This document shows, piece by piece, positions 25,801-37,240 of a stretch of 64,000 nucleotides of DNA. Within the stretch, counting starts at the first letter, position 1. Each line of letters begins with the position of its first letter. The notes beneath the pieces are model-generated. The model was not told the origin of the DNA and did no database searches. It saw only the letters and a list, made by a program, of their open reading frames with translations. The position numbers were made by a program, and so were the translations under genes. This stretch comes from Motacilla alba alba (Eukaryota > Chordata > Aves > Passeriformes > Motacillidae), in assembly GCF_015832195.1 (NCBI RefSeq), contig NC_052030.1, forward strand, positions 13,721,439 to 13,785,438, written 5' to 3'.

Positions 25801-27683
25801 TCCAATAAATTGTGATTTACAAGTCATAGTCAATTTAAGAGAGGTGTTCAGCACAAGGTTTCAAGATGTTGCATATCATATTTTATTTAGCTTAGTGTCA
25901 ATACTTAGGAAGTTTAAAAAAAAAACTATGACAAGCTAGTCTAAAATTAATATTCAAAATTCCATTTGGATGTGTCAAAAGTTCAGAAAAAATGACTTAA
26001 TTTTTTTTGTCTAATGACATTCTATCTATCTTCACCAGGAACTTTGTCTAAACTTGCAGGAATTGTTTCCTAACATGAATTACGGGTACGTTTACAGCTA
26101 GCACTGATTAGAGAACGTTCAGAAAGACAATGAAAAAACATTTCCAGACTGCTCAGCAGTAATTAACTCATTCTCACCCGTACATTTAGGAAATGAGATA
26201 CCACGTGCAATTTTCACTGGGAAATTAAACATCATACATAATAATAAGTGATTTGTCCTTCACAAGCATTGACAGAAGAGGTACACATCACCTGAAAAGG
26301 AAGCTTCTATAACAACAATTCCTTCATCTTCAGAACCAATATTCTTTTCATGTTGGATGAAAGGGAATTTATTTATTGCTGGGATGATTTATTTGCCTCT
26401 GGTTATTTATGCAGCTATTTATTTGAATATAGACTTGAGAATTCAAACAAATACTCACTGCCCATCGCAGAGTTATTTTGGAAGGATTTATCGGTGTCAC
26501 AAATAATTATAAATTTAATTCTTTTTTTCCCAAACTACTGCTTTTGAACAAATCGAATTCCAGACAATCAGATCAACACCTAATCAGAGTGAGTTGTGAG
26601 AGAGTAATTGCCAGGAGCTCTCTGGAAATCAGGCTTGTAGGTCTGGGTGTTCAGAAGCTTTTAAAGCCATGTCCTTTTCTCTTCAGTGGCTTTGTCCGAA
26701 GTTAAATACAGGAGAGTCATTACAGCATCGCCCTCTCAGGGAGCAGCGATGATTTGTGGGGAAATTAGCACAAGCAAGTTAGGTAAATAGGGATCTGAAG
26801 GAGAAAGGACATTCCTGATAGATGGAAAGTGATAAGCCTCAGTAGGGGTAAAGGATGGCAATGAATTCCCACAGGGAAGTACAGGCTCACTGATCAGGAT
26901 GCAAATACCTGTAAGAGAACTTAAATCAGCCTTAAATCTGATTTAAATGCCAAGAGCAGTTCCCAGGACACGGTCAGGTATCTCAACAAGGCTGTATAAA
27001 TGAGTTGTCAGTCCAAAAAGAAATTTAATTTGATCTGTCAGAAGCAGCAGCCTGTTAAGGTCCTTTATACACAGCGCAGAAAGATAGATCAGAACAGAAC
27101 CAGTACAGAGAGCAGTGGAACAGGATTCATGGTTGCATTAGTGGTGTGACAGGGACTGAACATGCAGGATTTAATCCCATGTGGGGTGCCGTTCCAGATT
27201 AAAATGCTGGGAAAAGGAAGGGCAAGTTTTCCATCTCCATGTTTTCTAGGCACAGAAGAGGATGAAATTGGTCACATTCACACTGAGAGATGTGTAATTT
27301 GGAAAAGCCGTGCAAAATACAAGATTTGTTGAAAGATGATGCCTGGTCAGGCCAAGTGAAGGACTGGTTAGGAGGAAAGCAGATCGAACCTGCCTTCACT
27401 GCATTAAGAGTCATATAAGATAGCCCTGTTACACCATTGAGCTCTGAATGTGCACCCAAAATAGATTCAATCCATCATGAAGTATTTAATGGGCACTAGT
27501 GAGCTGTCTTCATGAGGCAGCTGAAAGCAAACAGCTAGAACTGGCTAAGGGTAAACACGTCACACATGCAGAGTTTTGGCTGTCCTCACACTTACTTTAT
27601 GTTCACTGGCTTCTACGGAGCAATTCTGCCATTCTTACCAACGGAGGGGAGAAGAAAATCAGACTGAAGCACACTTTCAGACA

Positions 27684-27717
27684 GTGGAATATACAATATA
27701 GTGGAATATACAATATA
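27684..27717 (+). repeat. 17-bp tandem pair
   Basis: The unit GTGGAATATACAATATA occurs twice head to tail without change. Confidence 0.95.
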
Positions 27718-27889
27718 AACAGAATAGGGCATGCTGCAAATGTTGTTGGGTGAAAGCCAAAGCAGCAGAGATGTGTGATGCTGGAGTGTTCAGAGCTTGT
27801 TGAAGCTTGTTAAAGAGCCCAGCTTTTCACTGGAAAATGCTTATTCAATGGAATTGAGGCATTCTTTTAGCTCTGACAGGTCAAGTCTG

Positions 27890-27991
27890 CTGGAAGGAAT
27901 CCTTCCAGCCTCCCATTTCTGGGCCATTCTTTCCCTTGGACCCCACGTGCAGTGGTTGTTCTTGAGAGGCTTCACCTCCAGCCTGGAGGTG
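27890..27991. repeat. Two perfect 9-1-9 palindromes
   Basis: CTGGAAGGAATCCTTCCAG at 27890-27908 and CACCTCCAGCCTGGAGGTG at 27973-27991 are each perfect inverted repeats with nine-base arms and a single central base. Their axes lie 83 bases apart. Confidence 0.9.
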
Positions 27992-28871
27992 GAAAACAGA
28001 GACCACAATGTGCAGTTATAGAGAAAGTGGTGGGTTTTGAGATGATTTAAACTGTTAGCAGCCTGCTCTAAATTAACAGCACTGGAATATTTCTGCTTCT
28101 TTGCGTTTTTAGAAGTAATGCAATATTTGGACTTTAAACTTGTTTAGTAGTCTCTAAGCATTATGATTATAGACCGTTTCCCGACTGAGATGGTACAGAA
28201 ATTGCCAAAAAATGTTTTCTCAGATAAACACAGTCTTTCTTTCTGTCAATGAAATATACTTATCCCTATAATTTCTCATCTTTTTAGCCTTTTCTTGCTG
28301 TACTTGCAACAGGCTGGAAATCAACTAAGCCTTGAATTGCATGGATGTTTATTTAGAGGAAAGAAACACATTTATGTAAATCAAACTATAAAAAGATCAA
28401 GAAGCTTGACAACTGTGAAGTGTTGAGAGGATCTCTAAAAATATCAAATAAGCAGCATGTTAAGAGTGCAGCTTTGCAGACACTCAGCCTTCCCTTTTCA
28501 GGCTGTCAAACAAGTCAGCTCAGCATCCAGGGAGTTAATGATAAATGAAACTGTCTCTCTGGGGAAGCAGAATAAATGCTAGCAGGGTGTGTGCTTCTGT
28601 TCAGATATTTTTCTCTATTTAAAAAGCAGAAGAGTTTGTCAGGGGGTTCTGGTTGAACACTGGGTTGTGAGCACCTACACTGCAGGAGGCTCCAACCATC
28701 CCAACACATCCAGAACACTTTTAGCTTATCACACATGTGGAGAACATGTTTTTGAAGAAAACTGCCAGAATAGTTTGACTCTGAATAGAACTGAAATAAT
28801 TTTAAATTATTTCCACTTTTCTGTTTTACAAGGAAACCAGAATTTTAAAAGTTGCATTCATTCCCTAATTT

Positions 28872-28873
<2 letters not shown>

Positions 28874-28923
<50 letters not shown>
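28874..28923. repeat. (TA)25 microsatellite
   Basis: Twenty-five uninterrupted TA dinucleotides. It gives Tyr-Ile repeat tails to open frames on both strands, which are not genes. Confidence 0.98.
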
Positions 28924-28924
<1 letters not shown>

Positions 28925-29958
28925 CCATATACTCCTGGACCTTCAAATACTGGTAGTATTTGAAGTATACATCTCTACAAAAATGTTCTCCTTGAGAACA
29001 TCCCAGCAGCTCCTGTGCTGGCTCTGTGCCTGTGCTTGGAAGCTCCCTGCTCCTCTGAATATTCACTGGTGTCTCTGTCCTGCACCTGGGGTTTGCAGTG
29101 GGCAGAAGAATGACCCCTGCAACACTGGCAATCACTGTAAACTTAAGGGAATGAACTTCAACAGCAAATATTTTATCCTCTTGACAAGTAAACACTTCAG
29201 AGTTCCTTTCAAAGGGTAATAAAAATGGAGTGGCTTAAAGAAAAGAGGAAAAGAAAAAGGACATATTTTGTGTTTCAGAGGTTTGCTGGCAGGTCCTGAG
29301 CAGGTGTAAATCAACTCTGCTCCATTCAAGTCAGCAGATTTCTGGTGATTTATACCAGACAGGAACTTTACCATGAACTGTGGTCTGCCCATGGAAGGAA
29401 TGCATTACATGGAGGGGTTTAATTGCTAAAAGAGTAGAGCCACTTTTGACCAAATGTGAAACAGAATCATAAATTAAAGAAATATGAAAATGCAAATATA
29501 TACGTCTACGCAGTGGGGGAAAGATCACACTGTGCACAGAGGCTCTGCTGGCCAGGTGCACCTGCAGCGCTTTGCATTCAGCTGCTGCACAGGGAGCCCA
29601 GGTTAATTAAAAAACTTCTTTCCTCTGTTAAAGAAAAGACATGTTAATTTCCAGTTTCATTATAATGGGATGACAAAAATCAATGTCTGGCTGGGATCAG
29701 TGAGAGGTTACTTTTCTAACAGGGCTCTATCAGAGGGGGTGAATCCCATGGCTTGGAACTGCTCTCCCCGGGGATTACCTGCAGAGCAAGGTGAGGAGCT
29801 GGAGCAGTCCTGCTGCTGGAGTGCTGCCGGGCGTGGGCTGCCCGGGAGGGCACAGGGGATGATGTGAGAGCCTGCAGGCACTCCCGGCAGGGAATCAGCT
29901 CCCTCAGTACCTCAGCCTGTGGGTCGGGTTTGGGGCAGGGCGGCAGATTGTCTCGGGA
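28924..29958. other. Unassigned DNA
   Basis: Short open frames in the GC-richer part near 29700-29950 occur in both directions and are not supported by splice sites. Confidence 0.45.
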
Positions 29959-30178
29959 GGACAGAGGTGACGGCCACGGCATTGCACATCTCCTCCAAGG
30001 CAGCACACTCTGCTCTGCTTTGCCTTTGGGTGCCAAGGTTGACAGGGAGGAGCTCTTGCTTCATTTCAGGACAGAGGTGATGGCCACGGCATTGCACATC
30101 TCCTCCAAGGCAGCACACTCTGCTCTGCTTTGCCTTTGAGTACCAAGGTTGACAGGGAGGAGCTCTTGCTTCATTTCA
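29959..30178 (+). repeat. 110-bp tandem duplication
   Basis: Bases 29959-30068 and 30069-30178 are identical except for three positions (C/T at 29971, and two G/A differences in the GGGTGCC versus GAGTACC word). The unit starts GGACAGAGGTGA and ends CTTGCTTCATTTCA. About 97 percent identity suggests a young duplication. It contains CTCCTCC and CTGCTCTGC pyrimidine words but no recognised element. Confidence 0.97.
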
Positions 30179-30829
30179 GGAATGAAAACTTCAGTGGCCT
30201 GTAATCTGACATTTGACCCTCTAGGACTAGCACATTTAGCATGATTTTTAGAGTAAATTATTATCAGAACAGACATAATTCTTAAACCAAGGATGTGGAT
30301 GTAAGGTTTGAGAGCTGGACAGGCAAGCCTGCTGGGCTCTCAGAGTGGTTTTGTATGTGTGATACCTGGTGCTCAACCATCCTCAGTAGGTGCCAGACTT
30401 TATCAGGCCTTGATCTCTCATTTATTGTCACCACTGAGCAAAAAATACAAGAGAAGAAAAATGAAGAAATTGTTGTTTCTCATTAATTATTATGAGGAAT
30501 TAAATATTGCTGTAACAGCGGCCTTTTCATAGTGAAACAATAGGGAATCCTGAATGGCAGTCAGAGATGACAATTTCTCTCATATTAAATGGCCAAAATA
30601 CTGAATTAAATTTGATTCCAATCTCCTTGAAGACTTTAATGAAGGGGGAAACCAGCCAGATTCCTCAGTATTTTCCAAAGCACTCAGACTGACCCGGGCT
30701 GCTGTGCCAGTTTTCTCTTTTTGTTCCAGGTTCCCTCTGTTGTACTTCAATGCTCCTCTGCAAGGCCAGACTTCTTTCTTGTAGACCAATCTTTCATTTT
30801 GCTCTCTCAGGCTGCAGTCTCCCAAGGTA
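30179..30829. other. Unassigned single-copy DNA
   Basis: No gene, repeat family or notable motif recognised. Confidence 0.45.
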
Positions 30830-31350
30830 ATTGGAATGTATCCTAATTAAGTTTTGTTAATTTGAAGAGAAGAGGCCATTATATACCTTGGATGGGAAAT
30901 ACTATACAAGGGTCGATAATTATCATCGTGCTGGTTATTAAGCATTTCAGACTGCCTATCTGCTCTATTGACAACCTATTTGCAATCATCATTTTTAGAT
31001 GAATATTTATAATGACTGTAGAAATATAAAATATGATACTTGGCAACATTTATGCAATTAAATAGACAATTAAATTCTGCTGGTAGTAGTGGAAATTAAA
31101 ATCTTCAGACTGATTAGAAGGTTAGGCTCTATTAATTTTCACCCTCTATACATCCATCCCTGTAGCTCTCTGCACTCTTTAGGTGTTGCAAAGGTGTTTA
31201 TCTGTGCCCTTGAATTATAGACTAATTTAAAATATTTTATCATAGTGCAAAATGGCACATCTTTAAATGAGTATGTGTTAATAAATCTTATTTACATAAA
31301 TATCCAAATAGATGTATTAATCTCTCAAATGTAGAAATGTCATTTTTTGT
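30830..31350. promoter_or_regulatory. Candidate conserved noncoding element
   Basis: This 520-base AT-rich stretch is dense in homeodomain-type cores (TAATT, ATTAA, CAATTA), with a GATAATTATC palindrome at 30915-30924, no long open frame and no low-complexity decay. Such texture is typical of deeply conserved developmental enhancers in gene deserts. The call rests on appearance only; alignment across birds and mammals would decide it. Confidence 0.2.
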
Positions 31351-33603
31351 GCAGTCACAAGATCTAAGAATCTTTCAGTGTGAAGAGCAGTATCCCATTT
31401 GAACAAAGTAGAAAGAGTAAGGAGAGATAAGGCCTATGCTTGTTTTGTGGGTAGAAGTCTAATTCGAATTAGATCCAGAATTATTATTTCCCAGTTTCTG
31501 AAAATGCCAGAAGCTGGGCTCCTCTGGAGTTACCTCCCAGGTCACTGGAGCATTCCTGCCTGTGCTCAGGGCTCCAGTGAGTGCTGGCTGCTTGGTCTTT
31601 TACAAAAGTAATCAGAATCCAGCTTCAGCTCCATGGCAGTCTGCTGCTGTCATGAGAAAAACCTCAGGCTGTTTGCTCTGCTTCTGAGTCTTCCTCGCTG
31701 TATTTCAGAGAAATGGGAGATTTGCAGGAGAATTTTTTCCCAAATGAAATACGTTATTTGTTGAATTTTTGTTTGTGTTTTACAGCCATTGTCAGGAAAG
31801 AGAAAGAAGGGCAGTGATAAAAGCTGCCTTAAATGCTCCTGTCTGTTGTATTTCAGCAGACAGTAATGCTGCCTTCATTTGGAGGATCCTTCAGAGTGCC
31901 TGCTCACCCTTTACATAGCCCTGAGAGTCCATTTATTTCACACATCAATTACACACTTGACATTTTAACACTGTGTCTCTGATTTTAATGGGTTTTAGGA
32001 ACTGCATTATGATTAGAGAGAAATGCTTCATTCAGGAAAGGCGACACCAATCACTTACATAAGAATAGAAACATAAATTACAAAATGTTAACATTAATGT
32101 AACTGGAACTCCAGAAAAAATATAAAATTCCTGTAGAATTTCCAAGTCCTCAGCTGTTTCTCCTGTGCAAGTCCAAAAAGTGCTCTACTGCTCTGATATT
32201 TGAATCTTTTTTGGGGCTACTAAGAATAGGATTTCCCTCATGGTCTAAACATGTCACAGCCTTTGATATTAATTGAAGGACGTTCCGTGGAATTAGAAGG
32301 GTTCTGAGATCACTGTAAGTGTTGTTCTGAGTTAAAGAAGTTCTCAAGTGTTCATTGACCCATCATTTACTCAGAAAGCCAGCTACATGTGGCTAATGCC
32401 CAAAATCATCTTTTTAGCTCTTCCCTCTACGAGAGTTGCAGTTTGTTTTTTTCTCTCAAAAAAAAATTCAATAGCAAAGATACTTTTCTAGTGTGACAAG
32501 AAATTTTTGAGTGTTATTTAAATTGCCTCAGTTACAGAATCAAATGACCTGCAAGTAATTTCACAACAAATTTGCTGGTATTTGATTAGCAGCTGCATTT
32601 CAAAAACTTGCATTAATGGAATGTGATAACTGAACTTTCATCCTCTGCTGAATTTATTAATTAGTGTTTGAACTTCACAGAGGATTCCTACATTTGTAGA
32701 AACTGGAGAAGAGAATGTTTGACAAACATAAACTCTCTCAGTTGGTTGCTATCTAAGAATAAGGAAAAGACAAATGTGTACAAAAAAGCTCAAGAGAAAT
32801 AGGAGTCAGACACTATTCTATTCATTCTTACTTCTTCAGGTGCTGCTTTAGCTACTTCAGGAAGCTCTTGAGCTGTGAGATTTTTCAGCCCCTGCGAGCA
32901 TTGGTATCAGGAATACTTAACTCCTGTTTAAAAAACTGGATTCTCCTCAGAAAAACGTGACAAAAAGCAATCCACCCAGCCTGCAGGCCAAGTCTAGCCA
33001 CGTATTTTCTCTTTGTCATTTATAAGAAAAGCAGCATATATGCAAATTTACTTTTAAGTGAACTGAATGTACACGTGCAAGTGAGCAAAAATTCATCTTT
33101 TGGGATGTCTGTCTCTATGGCATGAGCCTGTATGTCTGAAATATATGTGTTAGTGTTAGGGGCTCTGGGCAGAGGGGAATGAGTTCCCATGGAACAATTC
33201 CATTTAACCCATGTCATGTTCATCTCCTCTTTAAGATACTTTGCATATTCTTCTTGAAATGCCTGTAGAACCCATTATCATTTCAATGCAGGGAAATTAT
33301 GACTGGATTTCCAAGAGTGTCTTGTGCAGGGCTGGAAGTCACAATGTGGCATTTGATTAAACCTACCTCCTGACACCAGCGGGGCACCTGGCCTGTGGTC
33401 GGGCTTCCCACCTGGCAGCCTCGTAACAGGGGCCTGAGAACTCACTGCAAATAGAATCCTGCTGCCCAGGAAAAGCAGCAGGACAAAGTTCTGAGAGCAT
33501 GAGTCTCAGCTGCCCGCAGGGGTGGGGAGGTGGCAGAGCCAGGCTGCAGCCCGAGCCGTGGTGACTGAGAGGCTGCTCAGGACACAGCTCCCTGCCACCC
33601 CAG
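31351..33603. other. Single-copy DNA with one candidate terminal exon
   Basis: Nothing is recognised besides the minus-strand candidate at 32150-32326, listed separately. Confidence 0.45.
32150..32326 (-). CDS. Candidate terminal coding exon, unidentified product
   Basis: On the minus strand a plausible 3' splice site (CTTCTTTAACTCAG) precedes a phase-0 open frame of 58 codons ending in TGA at 32152-32150. The translation begins NNTYSDLRTLLIPR and ends VEHFLDLHRRNS; it is balanced in charged and hydrophobic residues, unlike the low-complexity frames elsewhere. No domain is recognised. The phase is compatible with the candidate exon at 51270-51603, which ends in phase 0, but the 19 kb between them may hold other exons or no gene at all. 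A GTAAGT donor-like word lies about 95 bases past the stop. Chance pseudo-exons of this size are common, so this is tentative. Confidence 0.2.
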   Translation of the reverse strand, partial: NNTYSDLRTLLIPRNVLQLISKAVTCLDHEGNPILSSPKKDSNIRAVEHFLDLHRRNS

Positions 33604-33715
33604 GCTGCTGCAGCTGCCTGGATCCCAGGGATCCCAGCTGTGCTGCAGCTGCCTGGGTCAGGGATCCCAGGGATCCCAGCTCTGCTGCAGCTGCCTGGAT
33701 CCCAGGGATCCCAGC
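33604..33715 (+). repeat. Three-unit minisatellite, 36-41 bp units
   Basis: Units start at 33604, 33640 and 33681 and share CTGCTGCAGCTGCCTGG followed by GGATCCCAGGGATCCCAGC. The middle unit carries an extra GTCAGGGATCCC-type segment. Overlapping Ala-rich open frames on both strands are repeat translations. Confidence 0.93.
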
Positions 33716-36700
33716 ACTTCCCAAGGCACAGGGCCTGCTCGCTGATAATTTAAATGAACCTGTTGGGCTGAGAGCTAACAGGGACGAGGAGTGCCCAGAC
33801 AGTCAATTACCTGGTCTCAGCAGAAAATGAGTTTACTGATCATTGCAGATGTGGTGGCATCTCATTGCCTGCAGGGTTGTTAACACAATTTGTTGTGTTA
33901 CCCAGGGGTTTAGGACAGGAGACACTCATAGGGCCATTTATTTCTTCCTGGCCACCTATCAGTGTCTCCAGCTAAAGGATCAGAGGGGCATATGTGATGT
34001 CACTCTTAAGACTTTCAACAGAAAAAAAATTGTCTCAGAAGATGAGAATCTGTTTCTGATGTGAAATATCCTTTTTTTTTTTTTTTCTCTCTTTTTTTTT
34101 TTTTTTTTTTTTTCCCTGCTGGAATTACTTCTGACTTATGAATGAAAATGAGAAGTTTTATGGTGTTGCTGTTTAACGTACTTAAATTCTGGTATGACAG
34201 ACTATACTATCGCTACAGGAAGTAAATTAAATCCTCATCAAAGTGTTATGCAGAGCCTCTGGGCTGGGCTATGTAGGACATAGTGCATAAATTGTATCGC
34301 TTGGCCCAAGGCTCTATAAATCATCTACACTTCTGGGTGCAATTTCCTCTGTATTTTCCCTAGCTCCAATGTGCAAATACAGAAGATGAGCAGAAAGTTA
34401 CTGGTTTATGCAGCATTGGCCTCAAGACCCAAACCAGCATGTGATGTACTTAAAAGTCACAAGGAATTTTACAAATAAATTCGGAGCTCATTCCCATGGC
34501 TATCCAGTTTCTGAGTGCTTAAGGTATATTCAAACCTGATTTTCAATGCTTAGGAATGCATTGAAAATGAAAGTTGTAGTTGTCTGAAATTCATTTCCAG
34601 GTATGGGATCATCCAGGGAAATAGTTTCTGATTTCATAATGCACCCTCCAAACATTGACTCCCTCCTCCCTCAGCCTCCCACGAGGCTCAAAGCCCAAGG
34701 ACAGGATGGGTGCTCAGCAATTTCTGTCTGGTGTATCTCTGCAAAGGGACATTTGCATAGAATTCTAAATTATTTATACATTCTCTTCCAAGTTGCAGTG
34801 TAAGTGCATAGATTAAATTATGTCTAGGGACATATATGTGTATACTGGAGATGTCTCTGTGGCTGTAAATTCATGGGGTCACATATTGATTTTTGGACTT
34901 AATTATATAGTGTTTTATTGAGTAAATGCCACAGGCAGAAGTTAAGGGAATAAACTACTATCTTTATTAAGAGTATCTTGATGTCAGCTTGCTAAGGAAC
35001 TGTGTTGTTAAACCATTTATTCCTTTTTTTCCCTGAGGAAGAGTGCTGAGTTGCAATAAAATACTAAGGGTCTTTAAAAAATCCTAAGGGCATCCCTTCA
35101 TCTCTTCCCACAAAGTGGGAAAACATGGGGGCATTAATATGTTCAGCTATTCATACAGAGCAGATTCTTTCCAGAAAATCTGGGTAGTTATCCTCCCTTG
35201 TGATGCACCTAATTGATGTTACATTTACATTAATAAACACCAAGTGCACATTATACTGCACTGATATTTAGAAACTCTACCAAGGTGCTGTGCCTGAAGG
35301 TTTACAGACAGAAGTAAAAATACAACAGACAAGCAGGGGAAAGAAAATAATAAACCATCCTGGTGAAATTTACTTTCTTGCAGTTTCAGCTCCAGGGGCC
35401 TGATCAGTTCTCCCTGTGCTGTCCATCAGTGAAGAGTGAAGCTGTTGTGTCCATGGCTGAGAAGTGGGACACAGACCCTGCCCACACTGCTGTGGTGTCT
35501 GTAACTGCTGAATGGGAAATCTGGAGGGGCCATCCTTTCAAGGACCACAGGATGTGTCCTCGGGGATGATTTAAAATGCAAGGTGTGATTACCTCGCTGT
35601 ACTGACAGGGTTTTGCAGTTGTTTATAAAGTGCCCGACTCTCGACTCTCGAGCTGCAGTTAGAATTTATTAGCTGATAACTGTCCAATTATTAGAATGTA
35701 GATAATGAAGGAGAGAAATGGCTCTGTTGCTATCACTTCATGTAATTACACAACTTCCTGGTGCGTGCTGCTTTCCCCAAATGGCTGCACAGCTGACAAA
35801 GACAAACTTTGTTCCTTGTAGCAGGAATTATTCCCTTGGACAATATTTTGAAGGAACCACTACACCACAGAATCACTGAATTTTCAGCACATTGAGACTG
35901 AGCAATGGCCATTGCCAAGCACTCTCCTGAGTATTGCAGAGGATAAACCAAGAGGAGAACAAGAATCTGATTGTTTTAAATATGAAGTAGCAGTTTAATA
36001 TAGTGAGAACTTAGCACTTTAAGTGTTTTTTTTCTGCTGTCTTAAGACACTGAGTCTTCACACATAATTATTGCTGGTCCTAATATTGCTCTGGCCAGTT
36101 TCTTGACAGGGCTAGGAGGGATTCCTTCAGGTTGTCCATGTCTCTGAACACGTGAGTTCAGACTGTTTCATGTGTCTGCTCCTGGCCCTGGTCTTCAGGC
36201 TGTTTTTCTGTTGGAATGAACACAAAAAACACCTGGGTCTTTGTGGGAAGCTGGGATAGTAAACAACTTGAATCCTTCAGTCTTCTCTGTTGTCTCACAT
36301 TCACTCACAGTTCCTTCAGATAATCTCTACCTTTTCTATCTCATGGTACTGAAAGAACTTTTCCCCTGTTATCTCTGATATTCCTTGCCAGCAATAACTC
36401 CCTTTTAACCTTTATTTTTCTGATTGTGTACCTGTCTAGCTCTATAATACCTTTCCATTTCTCCTTTATGTTCTTTTTAGATGTGTAAGTTCTTTAAAGA
36501 GTCATGCCAAGTGTTTTGCCTCTGTGGTACACTCCTTTGCCTTTGTGTTTCTAACAGAGTCTGTTTTAATATCTGCCAGTTCTTCTGCATTTCTTTTTCC
36601 CTTAGAATGTCTTCCCAAAAGATCCAACCCACTGCCTCTGTGAATCTGCTGAATTTCACTGATCTCATGCAACAGAGAACTCAGACATTTCTTGGTTCTC

Positions 36701-37085
36701 CTCCCAAATTTCTTTCCAATTCCAAATTCTTACTTAGCTTCTCCTCATGACTTAGAATCAAATCCGTGCCCCCAGTAACTTCCTCTGCCATCTGGACAAA
36801 TGACTATCCTGAAATACAGCAAATGCCTTCTGGGCAGCCTGCTTTCCCAAACATTCTTCAAGACATGCTTTGGGAATAAAATCTGTCTTTACGATTTTGT
36901 CCTTTAGATTTATTTGTAAACTCTAATTTGACAGGATTTTCCTCTTTATGTGCTGGTAACTTGCAGTACACAAGGCCTTTTCAATGATATTCTTTAACTT
37001 TTTGGAGAAAGAGGGAATGCTGGAGGCTCAATTTACAAAGAACAAGTCACCTTTCACTCACTGTTCTTACAATTAAGCAGACAAG
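33716..37085. other. Single-copy noncoding stretch
   Basis: Contains T-rich runs at 34072-34113 (two runs of 15 and about 22 T separated by CTCTC). The pyrimidine-rich block at 36300-36750 resembles a decayed repeat read on the opposite strand, but I cannot name a family. Confidence 0.45.
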
Positions 37086-37240
37086 ACAGCCTCAAAGTAA
37101 AAGAGGCAGTATTATTGCCATCCCTATTTCATGAAGGGGACTTCAAACACAGGGATTGTCCAAAGGTCATTCTTTATATCTGTGGAGGACTTGAGAACTG
37201 CATTAAATCTTCTTAATTCGAGTCCAGTATCTAAGTGATG
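37086..37240 (+). mobile_element. MIR-type SINE relic, longer copy
   Basis: The MIR order is recognisable: GAGGCAGTATTATTGCCATC, CCTATTTCATGAAGGGGAC, then CACAGGGATTGTCCAAAGG and, after some decay, TTAATTCGAGTCCAGTATCT. These correspond to the MIR words for 'TATTATTATCCCCATTTTACAGATG...', 'GGTTAAGTGACTTGCCCAAGGTCA' and 'GGGATTCGAACCCAGG'. It covers the central and 3' half of the element at low identity, as expected for an ancient copy. Confidence 0.65.

Larger units (their letters stand above)
22899..28873. other. Long single-copy noncoding stretch
   Basis: No gene is recognised. It includes a 17-bp tandem pair at 27684-27717 and two perfect short palindromes at 27890-27908 and 27973-27991. 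A GC-richer patch at 24750-24990 is open on both strands by composition. Confidence 0.5.

Noticed and set aside
36477..36750. Overlapping frames on both strands, one starting after TTTTTCCCTTAG
   Set aside because: Pyrimidine-rich block with acceptor-like words by composition; no donor and no recognisable protein.
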